From Clostridium sp. CAG:354_28_25 (GTDB lineage: Bacteria; Bacillota; Clostridia; TANB77; CAG-508): DNA of 64,000 bases. Shown here in pieces: positions 17,813-26,170 of the stretch; position 1 is the stretch's first letter, and the number at the start of each line of letters is the position of its first letter. Position numbers and translations under genes: made by a program. The notes under the pieces are model-generated. The model was not told where the DNA came from and made no database searches. It worked only from the letters and a program-made list of their open reading frames with translations. The stretch lies in assembly GCA_001915925.1 (NCBI GenBank), contig MNRL01000018.1:1-64000 (forward strand), in the 5' to 3' direction.

Positions 17813-18739
17813 CTACTCTTTTCTTCTATCTATTACATAACTACTACCAAGAATTGTTTTTGCCAAATGCTTTACTTGTGCACCAACTTCACCAATTTCT
17901 AATATATTATTAAATCTATCTGGTTCTACATCAACCACACCTATAGAAATTGCTGTAAGCGGAAAATCTTCTAATATTCCTCTTCTATTTGCAACTTCTA
18001 TGTAACCTCTTTTTCTATCTTCTTCTGTAAAATAACTTAAAATCTCAGAATCAAATTCATTAATAATATTTTGGCATATTTCGTCATAATTTGTTTTAGA
18101 AATTATTGCTACAAAATCATCTCCACCAATATGCCCTACAAAACAATCATTATTTTTTAATGCATGCACATTTTTTACAATTGTTCTGGCTGTAAATTTA
18201 ATAATCTCATCACCTTTAATAAAACCATATACGTCATTATATGCTTTAAAATTATCTAGGTCTAAATATAACACACCAAAATCTTCTTTCTTAAATAATC
18301 TTTTTTTAAGCTCTGCATGTATTTGTACATTACCTGGCAAACCTGTTAATGGACTAACACGTCTGTTAGTATACATTAATCTCATTAAATTCTTAATGGT
18401 ATAATATAAATAATCTTGATCTACTGGTTTTCTTATATAATATTCTACGGCTTTTCTTAAAACATTTAACCTATGCTCTTTATCCGAATTAGAAGAAATA
18501 ACGATAATTGGAGTTATACTATTATCCTCATTTTTTCTTATAGTTGTACACAATTCTTCTATGTCTCTATCTACATTATCTTCATTTATTATAATTAACG
18601 AAGGAATATTTATTAATGCTTTATTTATTTCTTCTGTAGAAACATTTACAAACCTATATTCTTCGTTATCTGCAAATAGTTGTTTTAAATCTTGTAATGA
18701 ATATTTGTCGTCATCTATTATATATATATCTTGTACCAT
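17813..18739 (-). CDS. Response regulator with GGDEF diguanylate cyclase domain
   Basis: The protein (308 residues) joins an N-terminal receiver domain (about 1-120) to a GGDEF domain (about 130-300), which makes the second messenger c-di-GMP. The active-site loop is GGDDF, a conservative variant. The receiver keeps the acidic pocket (IIDDD) and the lysine (RKPV). The position of the phosphate-accepting aspartate appears to be asparagine (LIIINED), so it may be a pseudo-receiver. Its start lies three bases after the stop of the upstream membrane-protein gene, so the two are an operon. No partner histidine kinase is adjacent. Confidence 0.82.
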   Translation of the reverse strand: MVQDIYIIDDDKYSLQDLKQLFADNEEYRFVNVSTEEINKALINIPSLIIINEDNVDRDIEELCTTIRKNEDNSITPIIVISSNSDKEHRLNVLRKAVEYYIRKPVDQDYLYYTIKNLMRLMYTNRRVSPLTGLPGNVQIHAELKKRLFKKEDFGVLYLDLDNFKAYNDVYGFIKGDEIIKFTARTIVKNVHALKNNDCFVGHIGGDDFVAIISKTNYDEICQNIINEFDSEILSYFTEEDRKRGYIEVANRRGILEDFPLTAISIGVVDVEPDRFNNILEIGEVGAQVKHLAKTILGSSYVIDRRKE

Positions 18740-18742
18740 AAT

Positions 18743-19516
18743 TTACTCCTTCGTTTTATTTTTTAATTCTGTAACTTTTAATTTTAAATATTCTTTTATA
18801 TGCTCAGACTGTACTGATGGAAATGCCTTTTTTAAATTGTGAACCTGTTTGTCTACTTTTAGTCTGATTACCCTTTGTCTTAATTTTAAATCATCTATAA
18901 TTTTTTGTAAAGCAACTTTTTGTTTTTCTGAAGAAGTCTTTTTCAATTCTTCTAATTTTTCTTTTAAATTTTCACCTAATTGTATTAATTTCTTTATTCT
19001 CTTACTCAAGTTTGAAGCTTTTATAGAACTTAGAATCATATCTACTACTATATATGCAACTAGAATTATGTCGATATATAGAATTATATCATTAGGTATT
19101 TTGGTTAATTGCGTTTCTACCAAAGGATTCCATATCTCTATAAAAAACACACTCAAAAATCCCCAATATATAGAATTTAGTAAACATACTCTTCCATTAA
19201 TATTAAATTTATTGTTTGAATAATCCCAATATTTTGTTTTAAATAATTTTTCTAATAAAAATCCTACAAAGTATTCCCAAACAGATAATACAAAAAAACC
19301 TGCTAAAAATATTAAAACAGGCTTTCCTTGTAAATGTATTAGTAATACATATAAAACAACTGTTCCAAAGCCATAAATTGGGCAAAAAGGTCCATATAAA
19401 AATCCTGTATTTACAAGTCTCCTTTGACCGATAGAAAGATATATCGATTCCATAGCCCAACCTAATAGTGAATACATAAAAAAGTAGAATATAATTTTTA
19501 TTATTTCACCTTCCAT
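18743..19516 (-). CDS. Putative ABC-transporter type IV membrane protein (CmpB family, PF06541)
   Basis: The protein (257 residues) has four to five hydrophobic helices in the first 150 residues, with the family-typical opening SLLGWAMES and LYGPFCPIYGFG. A charged, probably coiled-coil C-terminal third (about 165-250) follows. Family members are annotated as putative ABC permeases on weak grounds, and their function is not known. The C-terminal extension is longer than in minimal members. It has AGGAG upstream of the ATG at 19516 and is co-transcribed with the GGDEF regulator. Confidence 0.75.
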   Translation of the reverse strand: MEGEIIKIIFYFFMYSLLGWAMESIYLSIGQRRLVNTGFLYGPFCPIYGFGTVVLYVLLIHLQGKPVLIFLAGFFVLSVWEYFVGFLLEKLFKTKYWDYSNNKFNINGRVCLLNSIYWGFLSVFFIEIWNPLVETQLTKIPNDIILYIDIILVAYIVVDMILSSIKASNLSKRIKKLIQLGENLKEKLEELKKTSSEKQKVALQKIIDDLKLRQRVIRLKVDKQVHNLKKAFPSVQSEHIKEYLKLKVTELKNKTKE

Positions 19517-19534
19517 ATTTTCTCCTCGTATTTT

Positions 19535-19563
19535 TTAAAAGACAGGATTTCCCTGTCTTTTAA
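19535..19563 (-). terminator. Intrinsic terminator
   Basis: Arms TTAAAAGACAGG and CCTGTCTTTTAA with a four to five base loop, just downstream of the leftward gene ending at 19579. A T run follows on the minus strand. Confidence 0.8.
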
Positions 19564-19578
19564 ATTCTCATTTATAGT

Positions 19579-20541
19579 TTAATAATCGTAAATGAAGTTT
19601 TGTGATTCTGTCTGTCCATATATATTTTCTGCTTCAACAGTTATTGAATAATGTCCTTCTTTTACTTGGAATGTGTACTGTAATTCTTTTTGTCCTTCTG
19701 TTGATGCTGGTAACTCATATTTTTGTCCGTTTATCGTAAATGACAAGTTCTTTAATCCACTTTCATCTGATGCAGAGAATATTATTTTTGACCTATCTGC
19801 TGAGTCTATTGCTGCACCAACAGTTGGTTTTGTTGACTCATCTACTCCATCTACTTCTTGTGTTTTAGTTGTAGTTTTGTTGTTTGTATTAACAGCAATT
19901 ACAGTTAATGTATGTTTACCAGTCATTGCCTCTATTTCTGTTTCTAATTGGGCTTCTGAACCTTCTTGTGGATATATTGTTTGAACATCACTATCATCCC
20001 ATTGATATGTTACATATGATAATGCAACTGTGTCTTTTGCAACTATTTTTATCTTTGTTCCATCATCACTTAAGCTTAATGCTAATTGTGGTAATGTCGC
20101 ATCTGCTGTAAATTCTTTTGTATATGGTGTTGAACTATTCTTCATATCTACTATAGTAACTGTTAAGTTATTATTACCAACTGGTAAGTCTATTTCTTCA
20201 TTTATTGTTGTTTCGCCATTCTTAGCAATTGTTTGTTCTTCATCATCATTCCATTTATATTTTATACTTTGAACACCTTCTGGAACTGTTCCAGAAATTA
20301 TTACTTTTCCTGTATTTGTATCACTATCTATAGATATATTTTGTTCTGCAACTTGTTCTTGGCTTGTATCTGTTTTAAAGCTATTTACAATAGCATATAC
20401 ACCTTGCCCTGTTATCGCAATTCCAAATAATATTGTAATAACACAAAAAACAGTAATTACATTTTTTATATCTGCTGTAGTGTTTTTTTTCTTCTTTTTA
20501 TTGTTTTTTTGATCATTTTCTACTGCTAATATTTGGTTCAA
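19579..20541 (-). CDS. Membrane-anchored protein with Ig-like repeats, unknown function
   Basis: I do not recognise a named family. The protein (320 residues) has a lysine-rich cytoplasmic N-tail, one membrane helix (about 28-50), and an outer part made of three to four beta-rich repeats of about 75 residues. Two repeats share the motif YKWNDDEEQTI and its variant YQWDDSDVQTIYP. The fold looks like bacterial Ig-like domains, as found in type II membrane surface proteins. The start codon is TTG at 20541 with GAGGTG upstream. It is divergent from the gene at 20705 and has its own terminator. Confidence 0.65.
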   Translation of the reverse strand: MNQILAVENDQKNNKKKKKNTTADIKNVITVFCVITILFGIAITGQGVYAIVNSFKTDTSQEQVAEQNISIDSDTNTGKVIISGTVPEGVQSIKYKWNDDEEQTIAKNGETTINEEIDLPVGNNNLTVTIVDMKNSSTPYTKEFTADATLPQLALSLSDDGTKIKIVAKDTVALSYVTYQWDDSDVQTIYPQEGSEAQLETEIEAMTGKHTLTVIAVNTNNKTTTKTQEVDGVDESTKPTVGAAIDSADRSKIIFSASDESGLKNLSFTINGQKYELPASTEGQKELQYTFQVKEGHYSITVEAENIYGQTESQNFIYDY

Positions 20542-20639
20542 TTACTTCACCTCTTTACCTAAAAAATTATATCATATGCAATTTTTATTGTAAACATTAT
20601 TTTTAAAATTATTCTTATGTATTAAAAGTACATAAAAAA

Positions 20640-20668
20640 TTGACTTCATTAACATTTAGTAGTACAAT
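20640..20668 (+). promoter_or_regulatory. Sigma-A type promoter
   Basis: TTGACT at 20640-20645, 17-base spacer, TACAAT at 20663-20668, about 37 bases upstream of the start at 20705. Confidence 0.65.
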
Positions 20669-20704
20669 GAAGCCACAATATTACAAATGAAAGGAATGAT
20701 TTTT

Positions 20705-21547
20705 ATGAGTCCTAATAATGGTAAGAATATTATTGATCTTAATGCTGTTAGAGCACATAAAAAAGATGATAGAGAAATACAATTTACACCTCAAACTAGT
20801 AGTAGAAGTTCTAAGCAACCAGTAAATAGATCTACAACTAGACGTCCTACTCCAAGAAGACGTACTAATGCATCAAATCAAAAAAGAGATGTACGTAATT
20901 CATATAGCCATACAAACAGAAGATATCAATCATCATTAAAGAAAAATTATATAAAACTTAGCAAATTAGTAGCTGCTGGAGCTCTAGCTGCTTCACTTGC
21001 TCTAGGTGGTTTTGCCGGATACCAAATTAGTAACCACAATACGGGAAGTGTTGAATATTCTTTAGACGAATATAATCCAACTGATTTGTTTAATGCTACA
21101 AACGATTTAATAAAGGAAGTGGCAGAAGATAAACTTTTTGAAGACGAACCAGATGTAGAAGAAACTTTAAGTGATTATTATTTAGAATCATATAATGAAG
21201 AATCTATTACACATTTTACAGGTGATGTAACTTTAAAATTAAACTATATTAATAGAAATCCTAGAGATCCATATAAACGAAGTTATATAGAAAAATCTGT
21301 AACTTTACCAAGAGATTTTGGTAAAAATGTATATCTTCCTTATAAAGATTTACGTGAAACCTCGCAAGCTGCAACAGATAATGACAAAGCTAAAACATCA
21401 TATTGGCTAAAAATTAATACTGATATTAATAATTTAACTAATGGACTTGAGACATATATAAACGAATCTAAAGACAAAGAATATACTAAAGCAGCTCAGG
21501 ATATTTTAGACAATTCAAAAATAATAGATGATGATGAAGGTAGATAA
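20705..21547 (+). CDS. Single-pass membrane protein of unknown function
   Basis: I do not recognise the family. The protein (280 residues) has a basic, low-complexity N-terminal tail rich in Arg, Ser and Thr (about 25-85) and a membrane helix (about 88-110, LVAAGALAASLALGGFAGY). An acidic outer domain of about 165 residues follows, with no cysteines that I can see. The ATG at 20705 with AAAGGA nine bases upstream is the best start. It is monocistronic, with a promoter and a terminator of its own. Confidence 0.65.
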   Translation: MSPNNGKNIIDLNAVRAHKKDDREIQFTPQTSSRSSKQPVNRSTTRRPTPRRRTNASNQKRDVRNSYSHTNRRYQSSLKKNYIKLSKLVAAGALAASLALGGFAGYQISNHNTGSVEYSLDEYNPTDLFNATNDLIKEVAEDKLFEDEPDVEETLSDYYLESYNEESITHFTGDVTLKLNYINRNPRDPYKRSYIEKSVTLPRDFGKNVYLPYKDLRETSQAATDNDKAKTSYWLKINTDINNLTNGLETYINESKDKEYTKAAQDILDNSKIIDDDEGR

Positions 21548-21550
21548 AGT

Positions 21551-21587
21551 AAAAAAGTAATTAGAAATTAATCTAATTACTTTTTTT
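21551..21587. terminator. Bidirectional terminator between convergent genes
   Basis: Arms AAAAAAGTAATTAG and CTAATTACTTTTTTT with an eight-base loop, ending both the rightward membrane-protein gene and leftward proS. Confidence 0.85.
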
Positions 21588-21588
21588 A

Positions 21589-23028
21589 TTAGTATTGTCT
21601 TCCCCATACAACCATCTTGCTTGCTGGTTTACCACAGCATACGCAAGTATCAGAAATATGCTCTTGGTTAAATGGTATACATCTTGATTTAGCTCCTGTT
21701 AGCTCATGAATTTTTTCTTCACATTCACTACTACCACACCACATTGTTTTAACATATCCTTGATTTTCATTAATATTTTTTTCGAATTCTTCTAATGTTT
21801 TAGCAACTGTTGTTTTCTTTTTGGTATTCTCCTCTGCCATTTTAAACATATTTGTTTGTATTTCTTCTAACAATTCTGCTATTCTTTTATTTACATTTTC
21901 TAAACTTACTGTTTCTTTTTCCAATGTATCGCGTCTTACTAAAACACATTGGTTATTCTCGATATCACGTGGTCCTATTTCTAGTCTTACTGGGACACCT
22001 TTCATTTCCCAATAATTAAATTTATAGCCTGGGGTGTAATTATCCCTTGCATCTAACTCAGTTCTAAATTCTTTACTTAGATTATTTGTTAGTTCTGTTG
22101 CTTTTTCTACAACACCTTCTTTTTGTTGTGCTACTGGTACAACAATAACTTGTATTGGAGCAACTTTTGGTGGTAATTTTAATCCTCTATTATCACCATG
22201 TGTCATTATAATTCCACCTATTAATCTTGTACTTATTCCCCATGATGTTTGATAAGCATATTCTTCTTTTCCTTCTCTGTTTTGGAATTTTACTTCGAAT
22301 GGCTTAGCAAAATTTTGACCAAAATAATGTGATGTACCACCTTGTAATGCTCTACCATCATGCATCAATGTTTCAACTGTATATGTAGCTTCTGCACCAG
22401 CAAATTTTTCTGTTTCGGTTTTTTGTCCTCTTAAAACTGGTAGTGCTAATAAATTCTCTAATACATCTGTATAAACATCTAGCATTTTTAATGTAAATTC
22501 TTTTGCCTCTTCTGCTGTTTCGTGAATTGTATGACCTTCTTGCCATAGAAATTCTCTTGAACGCAAGAATGGTCTTGTTTCCTTTTCCCATCTTAATACA
22601 CTACACCATTGGTTATATAAGAATGGTAAATCTCTCCATGAACTTAACCATTTAGAATACATATCACAGAATATTGTTTCTGATGTAGGTCTTACACAAA
22701 GCCTTTCTTCTAATTTGCTTCCTCCACCTTGTGTTACCCATGCTACTTCTGGTGCAAATCCTTCTACATGGTCTTTTTCTTTATTTAACAAAGTTTCTGG
22801 AATTAAAACTGGCATAGAAACATTTTTAACTCCATATTCTTTAAATCTTTTATCTGCATAAGCTTGAATATTTTCCCATATTGCATAACCATAAGGACGA
22901 ATTGCTATAAATCCTTTTACATTTGTATAATCTGCAAGTTCTGCCTTTAGTACGATATCTGTGTACCACTTAGCAAAATCTTCTTCTATATTTGTTATAT
23001 CCTTTACGAAATTTTTATTATCTCCCAT
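21589..23028 (-). CDS. proS: Proline--tRNA ligase (archaeal/eukaryotic-type ProS)
   Basis: This class II synthetase charges tRNA-Pro with proline. At 479 residues without an editing insertion it is the shorter archaeal/eukaryotic-like type, also found in many Clostridia. Class II motifs are visible: motif 2 around [20 protein letters not shown] and motif 3 around [16 protein letters not shown]. The C-terminal domain has a cysteine zinc site (WCGSSECE and CVCCGK) typical of this type. It follows scpB after 16 bases with GGAGG before its ATG, so the two form an operon. No oddities are seen. Confidence 0.95.
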   Translation of the reverse strand: MGDNKNFVKDITNIEEDFAKWYTDIVLKAELADYTNVKGFIAIRPYGYAIWENIQAYADKRFKEYGVKNVSMPVLIPETLLNKEKDHVEGFAPEVAWVTQGGGSKLEERLCVRPTSETIFCDMYSKWLSSWRDLPFLYNQWCSVLRWEKETRPFLRSREFLWQEGHTIHETAEEAKEFTLKMLDVYTDVLENLLALPVLRGQKTETEKFAGAEATYTVETLMHDGRALQGGTSHYFGQNFAKPFEVKFQNREGKEEYAYQTSWGISTRLIGGIIMTHGDNRGLKLPPKVAPIQVIVVPVAQQKEGVVEKATELTNNLSKEFRTELDARDNYTPGYKFNYWEMKGVPVRLEIGPRDIENNQCVLVRRDTLEKETVSLENVNKRIAELLEEIQTNMFKMAEENTKKKTTVAKTLEEFEKNINENQGYVKTMWCGSSECEEKIHELTGAKSRCIPFNQEHISDTCVCCGKPASKMVVWGRQY

Positions 23029-23044
23029 AATTTAACCTCCAAAT

Positions 23045-23662
23045 TTAATTTTCTTCTTGTTTTAATTCTCCTTCTGCACCCTCAGCGGGCATAGGAGCCT
23101 CCGTTGGTTCCTCGAACTCGTCTAATACGATTTGTTCGTTTTCGTCCAATTTATATTTTGGAAGTTCTGGTAATTCTGCTAAACTACTGTAACCAAATTT
23201 CTTTAAAAATTCATTTGTCGTTTTGTATGTAACAGGTTTTCCTGGCGCATTAAGTTTACCAGCATTTTCTATTAATTCATATTCTAATAATTTATATATT
23301 GCACCATCAGAATTAACTCCCCTGATTTCTTCTATTTGCGCTCTTGTTATTTTAGGGTTATATGCAATTATCGCTAATGTTTCTAATGCTGCATTAGATA
23401 AATTAGGTTTATTTCTTTTGTCTATTATTGGATATATATATTGGTGGTAGTCTGTTTTTGTTGCCAGCTGGTATGAATCATCCATTCTTATTATTTTTAA
23501 TCCAGATTTTTTCTCATTAAAATCAGAAGCCAAACTATTTAAAATAGTAATCGCTTCTTCTTCACCTATTTCTAAGCTAGACATGATTTCATTTACTTTA
23601 ACTTCTCTACCTGCTGCAAATAATATTGCTTCTATCGCAGCTTTTTTCTCTTCTATATCCAT
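23045..23662 (-). CDS. scpB: Segregation and condensation protein B (ScpB)
   Basis: ScpB binds the kleisin ScpA in the SMC condensin complex that compacts and segregates chromosomes. The protein (205 residues) has two winged-helix domains. The conserved segment is ALETLAIIAYNPKITRAQIE followed by IRGVNSDGAIYKLLE. The C-terminal tail is acidic and longer than the minimum. ScpA, usually directly upstream, is not here, so the subunits are encoded apart. AGGAG precedes the ATG at 23662. It is the first gene of an operon with proS. Confidence 0.92.
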   Translation of the reverse strand: MDIEEKKAAIEAILFAAGREVKVNEIMSSLEIGEEEAITILNSLASDFNEKKSGLKIIRMDDSYQLATKTDYHQYIYPIIDKRNKPNLSNAALETLAIIAYNPKITRAQIEEIRGVNSDGAIYKLLEYELIENAGKLNAPGKPVTYKTTNEFLKKFGYSSLAELPELPKYKLDENEQIVLDEFEEPTEAPMPAEGAEGELKQEEN

Positions 23663-23710
23663 AATATCTCCTCGATGTTTAATCTATTTGTTTTACCCAT
23701 TTTATATTCT

Positions 23711-23805
23711 ACTAACGAAATCCAAGATTTCGAGTGTGGCTTAACTTCGCTTCTCTTCGCATATAGCCCACACTAACGAAATTAAAAATTTCGAGTGTGG
23801 CTTAA
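23711..23805. repeat. Pair of 34-base direct repeats with internal palindrome
   Basis: Two near-identical units at 23711-23744 and 23772-23805 each read ACTAACGAAAT, a five-base loop, ATTTCGAGTGTGGCTTAA. The second is preceded by AGCCCAC, making a long hairpin AGCC-CACACT-CGAAAT with its complement. I see no other copies in the window. It lies between scpB and the sortase gene and may be a third small repeat family. Confidence 0.65.
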
Positions 23806-23886
23806 TTATAGCATATTTTTCCTACACCCTCAAGGGTTAAATATTCTAAAAGCATATTTTTTTTAATATTTGTTATACTAAAATTG

Positions 23887-24631
23887 ATGATGTATATGAA
23901 AAAAATTATTTTTGTATTAAGTGTTTTACTTCTTTTTTATTCTATTTTTAATATATTAAATTGGTTTAACGATTCGAACAGTATTGCTAAGGAAAGCGAA
24001 AAAATAATAAATACTATAGTAACTAATAACAATATTGAAATAGCAGAAGTTCCTGAGACTGTGCAAACAACTAACTCTTCTGTGGATTATAGCCTATTAG
24101 AGCAACTTAATAGTGATGTTGTGCGGGTGGATAAAAGTAGATGGCACAGATATAGATTATCCTTTTGTGCAAACAACAGACAATTCGTATTACCTTAATC
24201 ATTCTTTTACTAAAGAGGAAAATAAATCTGGTTGGATTTTTTTGGATTATAGAAATAATATTAATAATTTAGATAAAAACACAATAATCTATGGGCATTC
24301 TAGATATGATTCATCTATGTTTGGTTCTTTAAGAAATGCTTTAAAGAAAAGCTGGTTTAATAATACAGAAAATCGCGAAATTCATCTTTATACAAAAGCT
24401 GGAGATAGCATTTGGCAAATTTTTAGCGTATATCACTTGCCAAATACAACCGATTATTTAGCCACTTCATTTAAAGATAGTAATGAATTTAACTCTTTTA
24501 TAAAATTAATTAAAAATAGAAGTGTTTTTGATTTTGGTATTGATATAAACGAAGATGATAAAATAATCACTTTATCTACATGTTATAGATTAAATGATAG
24601 AATGGTTATGCATGGTAAGTTAATAAAATAG
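23887..24631 (+). pseudogene. Class B sortase, interrupted by a one-base frameshift
   Basis: Sortases attach surface proteins to the cell wall by cutting a C-terminal sorting motif. The N-terminal frame (to 24198) has a membrane anchor and the pre-domain ending LLEQLNSDVV. The rest continues in the +1 frame (open from 24113) with GWIKVDGTDIDYPFVQ, the expected next residues. Joining GTT GTG to GGG TGG by skipping one C at about 24124 restores the family sequence. Catalytic residues are intact in the second part: His in YGHSRYDSSMF, Cys in LSTCY, Arg in NDRMVMHG. As read, the sortase would be inactive unless the ribosome shifts or the base is an assembly error. No strong ribosome site is visible at the start. 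Confidence 0.75.
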
Positions 24632-24657
24632 ATCCTCTTCAGGATTTTGGGCGTTTC

Positions 24658-24684
24658 GGGATTTGGAGACGTTCCTTAAATCCC
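24658..24684. repeat. REP-like repeat, family A
   Basis: A full copy GGGATTTGGAGACGTTCC...AAATCCC downstream of the sortase gene, in the opposite orientation to the copies at 2637 and 4293. A degenerate partial copy (AGGATTTTGGGCG) precedes it at 24641. Confidence 0.78.
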
Positions 24685-24776
24685 GATTAATTAAAATTAC
24701 CATATTAAATTAAAAATTTTTATTTCTTGTAACGAATTTCAACTTTATTTTGTCTAACATTATAGAGGAGGTAAGA

Positions 24777-25259
24777 ATGGAAGAAATATATAAGAAATAT
24801 TCTAAGCAGTTATATAGATATTTATATAGCTTAAGTGGAAATCATGAACTTTCCGAGGAATTAATGCAAGAAACTTTCTATAGTGCTATAAAAAATATAA
24901 ATAGTTTCAGAGGCGAATGTAGTATGTATTCTTGGCTATGTAAAATCGCAAAAAATAAGTTAAAAAATCACCTTATAAAAAATAAGAAGATAAAAACTAT
25001 ACAATTCGATGACATCATATCCAATCAACTTATAGATGCAAATTTAGAAGATGATATATTATCTTCTAACGATATACATAATGAAATACAAAAACTTGAT
25101 AATATTACACGTGAAGTAGTACTTCTAAGAATTAATGGAGATTTACCTTTTAAAAAAATTGGAGAGATATTAAATAAAAGCGAAGTTTGGGCCCGAACAA
25201 CCTTTTATAGAGCAAAATTAAAGTTAAAGGAGAGATTAAAAAATGAAAAAAGAATGTGA
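24777..25259 (+). CDS. ECF-type RNA polymerase sigma factor
   Basis: This is a small extracytoplasmic-function sigma factor of 160 residues with region 2 (ELMQETFYSAIKNINSFRG) and region 4 (PFKKIGEILNKSEVWARTT). It would direct polymerase to a stress or envelope regulon. ATG at 24777 has GAGGAGGT immediately upstream; longer in-frame starts lack one. The next gene, a membrane anti-sigma factor, overlaps by 17 bases, which is the classic ECF arrangement. The position between the sortase and a wall protein suggests an envelope role (inference). Confidence 0.88.
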   Translation: MEEIYKKYSKQLYRYLYSLSGNHELSEELMQETFYSAIKNINSFRGECSMYSWLCKIAKNKLKNHLIKNKKIKTIQFDDIISNQLIDANLEDDILSSNDIHNEIQKLDNITREVVLLRINGDLPFKKIGEILNKSEVWARTTFYRAKLKLKERLKNEKRM

Positions 25260-26115
25260 AATAGTAAGAGATTTACTTCCTAATTACGTCGAGAATCTAG
25301 TTGGAACTCAGACAAAAGATTTTATAAAAGACCATTTAAAAACATGTTCTGAATGTACTAAAATTCTTAAAAATATGGAAGGAAAAGATGATATTAATTA
25401 TGATAATGATATTAAAGAAGAAGAAGTTGAAATAAGACAAATTAAAAAATTTAGAAAAAAACAATTTATCTTAACATTATCTTCAATAGGATTTATAATT
25501 ATAATTTTAAGTATAGTATTTCTATATATATCTATATATCTACCAAAAAAATCTATAATAACTGAAACTTATAGCAAAATTCAAGAAATTACTAATTTTA
25601 ACAATTATAAATTTACTACATATCAATATTATATAACAGCTGATACACAGAAAAAATATGAATTCACAGATACTTTCTATTATAAAAATGGTAAATATAA
25701 AAACGAAAGTACCTCTGCAAATTCTGATATTATAAAAACAACTTATGGAGAAACAAATTCTGATAGCTCTACATTTATTTACCATGATAATAATACTAAC
25801 TCTATAACTACAACTTCAAATTTATATTCGACTAAAGGTAAAGTTTTTGGAGTCTTTTCTGACATTTACTACATTTCAAATGATTTTTCTCGTATTCTTG
25901 GATTAAATATAAGAAACGACACTTATAATAATGCAGAATGTTACGTTTTAAAGTTTAATAACTCAAGTACAGATTACAGAGAATTATGGATAAATAAAGA
26001 AACAAAGCTACCTGTTCGAGAACTACAACATAACTCTAATGGTTTCTATTTTGAACGTACATTTAAACTTGAGCCCAATAGTGTTACTGATACAGATATA
26101 CTTCTTAATAAATAA
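25243..26115 (+). CDS. Zinc-finger anti-sigma factor with membrane anchor
   Basis: The protein (290 residues) holds the partner sigma factor inactive. The N-terminal anti-sigma domain has CEIVRDLLPNYVENL and the HLKTCSEC zinc motif (HxxxCxxC). A membrane helix (about 75-100) leads to an outer sensor domain of about 185 residues with no family I can name. It overlaps the sigma gene and is translated from ATG at 25243 with GGAGA upstream. Release is probably by proteolysis, as in other ECF systems (family knowledge). Confidence 0.85.
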   Translation: MKKECEIVRDLLPNYVENLVGTQTKDFIKDHLKTCSECTKILKNMEGKDDINYDNDIKEEEVEIRQIKKFRKKQFILTLSSIGFIIIILSIVFLYISIYLPKKSIITETYSKIQEITNFNNYKFTTYQYYITADTQKKYEFTDTFYYKNGKYKNESTSANSDIIKTTYGETNSDSSTFIYHDNNTNSITTTSNLYSTKGKVFGVFSDIYYISNDFSRILGLNIRNDTYNNAECYVLKFNNSSTDYRELWINKETKLPVRELQHNSNGFYFERTFKLEPNSVTDTDILLNK

Positions 26116-26130
26116 TTATTTACTATAACT

Positions 26131-26165
26131 AAGGTGGAAATAGAACTTTATTCCCACCTTTTATT
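26131..26165. terminator. Bidirectional terminator between convergent genes
   Basis: Arms AAGGTGG and CCACCTT with a T-rich tail lie between the anti-sigma gene and the leftward beta-helix wall protein. Confidence 0.7.
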
Positions 26166-26170
26166 ATTTT

